6,469 bases of DNA, from NCBI GenBank assembly GCA_003661865.1, contig QMWY01000062.1, positions 1 to 6,469 of the forward strand, given 5' to 3'. A program made the translations under genes and the position numbers. Shown here one piece after another: positions 5,808-6,469 of this stretch. The stretch is from Thermoprotei archaeon (GTDB taxonomy: Archaea; Thermoproteota; Thermoprotei_A; Sulfolobales; Ignisphaeraceae). Under the pieces are notes generated by a model that was not told the origin of the DNA, ran no database searches, and saw nothing but the letters and a program-made list of their open reading frames with translations. Numbering within the stretch: the first letter of the stretch is position 1; the number at the start of each line of letters is the position of its first letter.

Positions 5808-6469
5808 TTGACGCTGTGCACCTCGTGTAGGAAGAGGGAGGCGTTCTACCATAGGCTGGCGTCGGGGGAGAAGCTCTGCAGGACATGTCTCTTCCGAAGC
5901 CTCGTTAGGCAGGTTAGGAGGGCACTAGGGCTCTACTCAATGCTTAGGCCTACGGAGCGCGTCTTCTTCGTTGTGAGGCCCGATAAGCCCCTAGAGTCCG
6001 TAGCTATGGCGGAGGTGTTTAGGGGGGCTACCCGTAGCCACGGAACCGAGGTTGTGGCGGCCATACCCCCGCTGTTCAAGGGCTTCCACGTTGTTGAGGA
6101 GGAGCTGAGGTGCAGGGGCTTTAGAACAGTCGTTACGGAGCTGGGGGCAGAGCCCGGGAGCTTTGTTGAGCTGGTAAAGTTCTCCGAGGCCCTCGTACTT
6201 AGGAAGGCTGGGGGAGCTACGGTTGCGAACCCTCTACTAAGGGATGAGCTCCTGCTTCTAGCACTGATAGGGGCTAGCCGTGGGGATCGCGAGGCGTTCT
6301 CGGAGTCCATGCCCGTTAAGAGGGGTGGAGGCAGCGCTATTGTAAGGCCCTTCTACTACGTGATCTCGCCTGATGTAGCTGCGCTCACCTTCAGTGACCC
6401 TAGGCTGCTGGATCTCGATAGGTACGTAAAGCCCCTAGCCCCGATGCTGGGCGACGAGGCAACCTCGAA
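5808..6469 (+). CDS. TtuA/NcsA/CTU-like protein with degenerate PP-loop, 3' end outside window
   Basis: 220 residues are visible and the frame is open to the last base. Architecture by eye follows the tRNA 2-thiolation family TtuA/NcsA/CTU1: an N-terminal zinc ribbon C4-x2-C7 and C24-x2-C27, a linking helix (VRRALGLYSML, 36-46), then PTERVFFVV at the strand that normally leads into the ATP-binding SGGKDS loop. Here the loop reads RPDKPLES (57-64), without the glycines or the Asp-Ser. The GHNxDDEA-like segment is replaced by ANPLLRDEL (140-148), and the internal cysteines that hold the iron-sulfur cluster in TtuA are absent from about 115-135. VRPFYYVISPDVAALTF (179-195) resembles the family's conserved VKPFY stretch. 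The TTG start at 5808 is the first start after the in-frame stop at 5766-5768 and lies just before the first zinc cysteine; only a weak purine-rich site precedes it. Probably a non-catalytic partner, as CTU2/Ncs2 is in eukaryotes (inference). Confidence 0.75.
   Translation, partial: MTLCTSCRKREAFYHRLASGEKLCRTCLFRSLVRQVRRALGLYSMLRPTERVFFVVRPDKPLESVAMAEVFRGATRSHGTEVVAAIPPLFKGFHVVEEELRCRGFRTVVTELGAEPGSFVELVKFSEALVLRKAGGATVANPLLRDELLLLALIGASRGDREAFSESMPVKRGGGSAIVRPFYYVISPDVAALTFSDPRLLDLDRYVKPLAPMLGDEATS

Noticed and set aside
5933..6310. Minus-strand open frame opposite the PP-loop-like gene
   Set aside because: Antisense to a gene with a zinc ribbon and family-like order; the product is Ser/Thr/Leu-rich low complexity, typical of a shadow frame.

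Overview
The window looks like part of the chromosome of a hyperthermophilic crenarchaeon (Thermoproteota, perhaps of Desulfurococcales type). The basis is heavy use of AGG/AGA arginine and ATA isoleucine codons, GTG and TTG starts preceded by GGTGA ribosome sites that match a crenarchaeal 16S tail, short TATA-like promoter boxes, a two-domain protein disulfide oxidoreductase (PDO) and an adenosylcobalamin-dependent (class II) ribonucleotide reductase. The species cannot be named from sequence alone. Every long gap is accounted for, and no tRNA, rRNA, CRISPR or insertion sequence was seen.

Layout. (1) 1-810, plus strand: a 260-residue protein I do not recognise, possibly cut at its 5' end. 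(2) 807-1535, minus strand: PDO, whose stop codon overlaps that of gene 1 in a shared CTAG. (3) 1536-1716: PDO promoter and leader, with two nearly concentric inverted repeats around the TATA-like box, plus a small hairpin behind the reductase gene. (4) 1717-4365, minus strand: class II ribonucleotide reductase NrdJ, 882 residues, with all catalytic motifs and a C-terminal CATC redox tail. (5) 4366-4596: a 231-bp divergent promoter region with a 10-bp motif shared by both genes in mirror orientation. (6) 4597-6469, plus strand: a tight three-gene cluster, cut by the window end, encoding a zinc-ribbon protein with an Arg/Ser-rich tail, a thioredoxin-fold protein without CXXC, and a protein built like the tRNA 2-thiolation enzymes TtuA/NcsA/CTU1 but with a ruined ATP-binding PP-loop.

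How the genes fit together. The minus-strand half reads as a deoxynucleotide synthesis module: a reductase needing thiol reduction of its C-terminal cysteines, followed in the same direction by a CXXC/CXXC oxidoreductase that could supply electrons (inference). The plus-strand cluster is the most intriguing part. Two adjacent genes appear to encode catalytically dead versions of enzyme folds used in sulfur chemistry, with a zinc-ribbon, probably nucleic-acid-binding protein ahead of them. The closest precedent I know is eukaryotic CTU2/Ncs2, a PP-loop-defective paralogue that partners CTU1/Ncs6 in tRNA wobble-uridine thiolation. An archaeal counterpart would be noteworthy, but this rests on alignment by eye.
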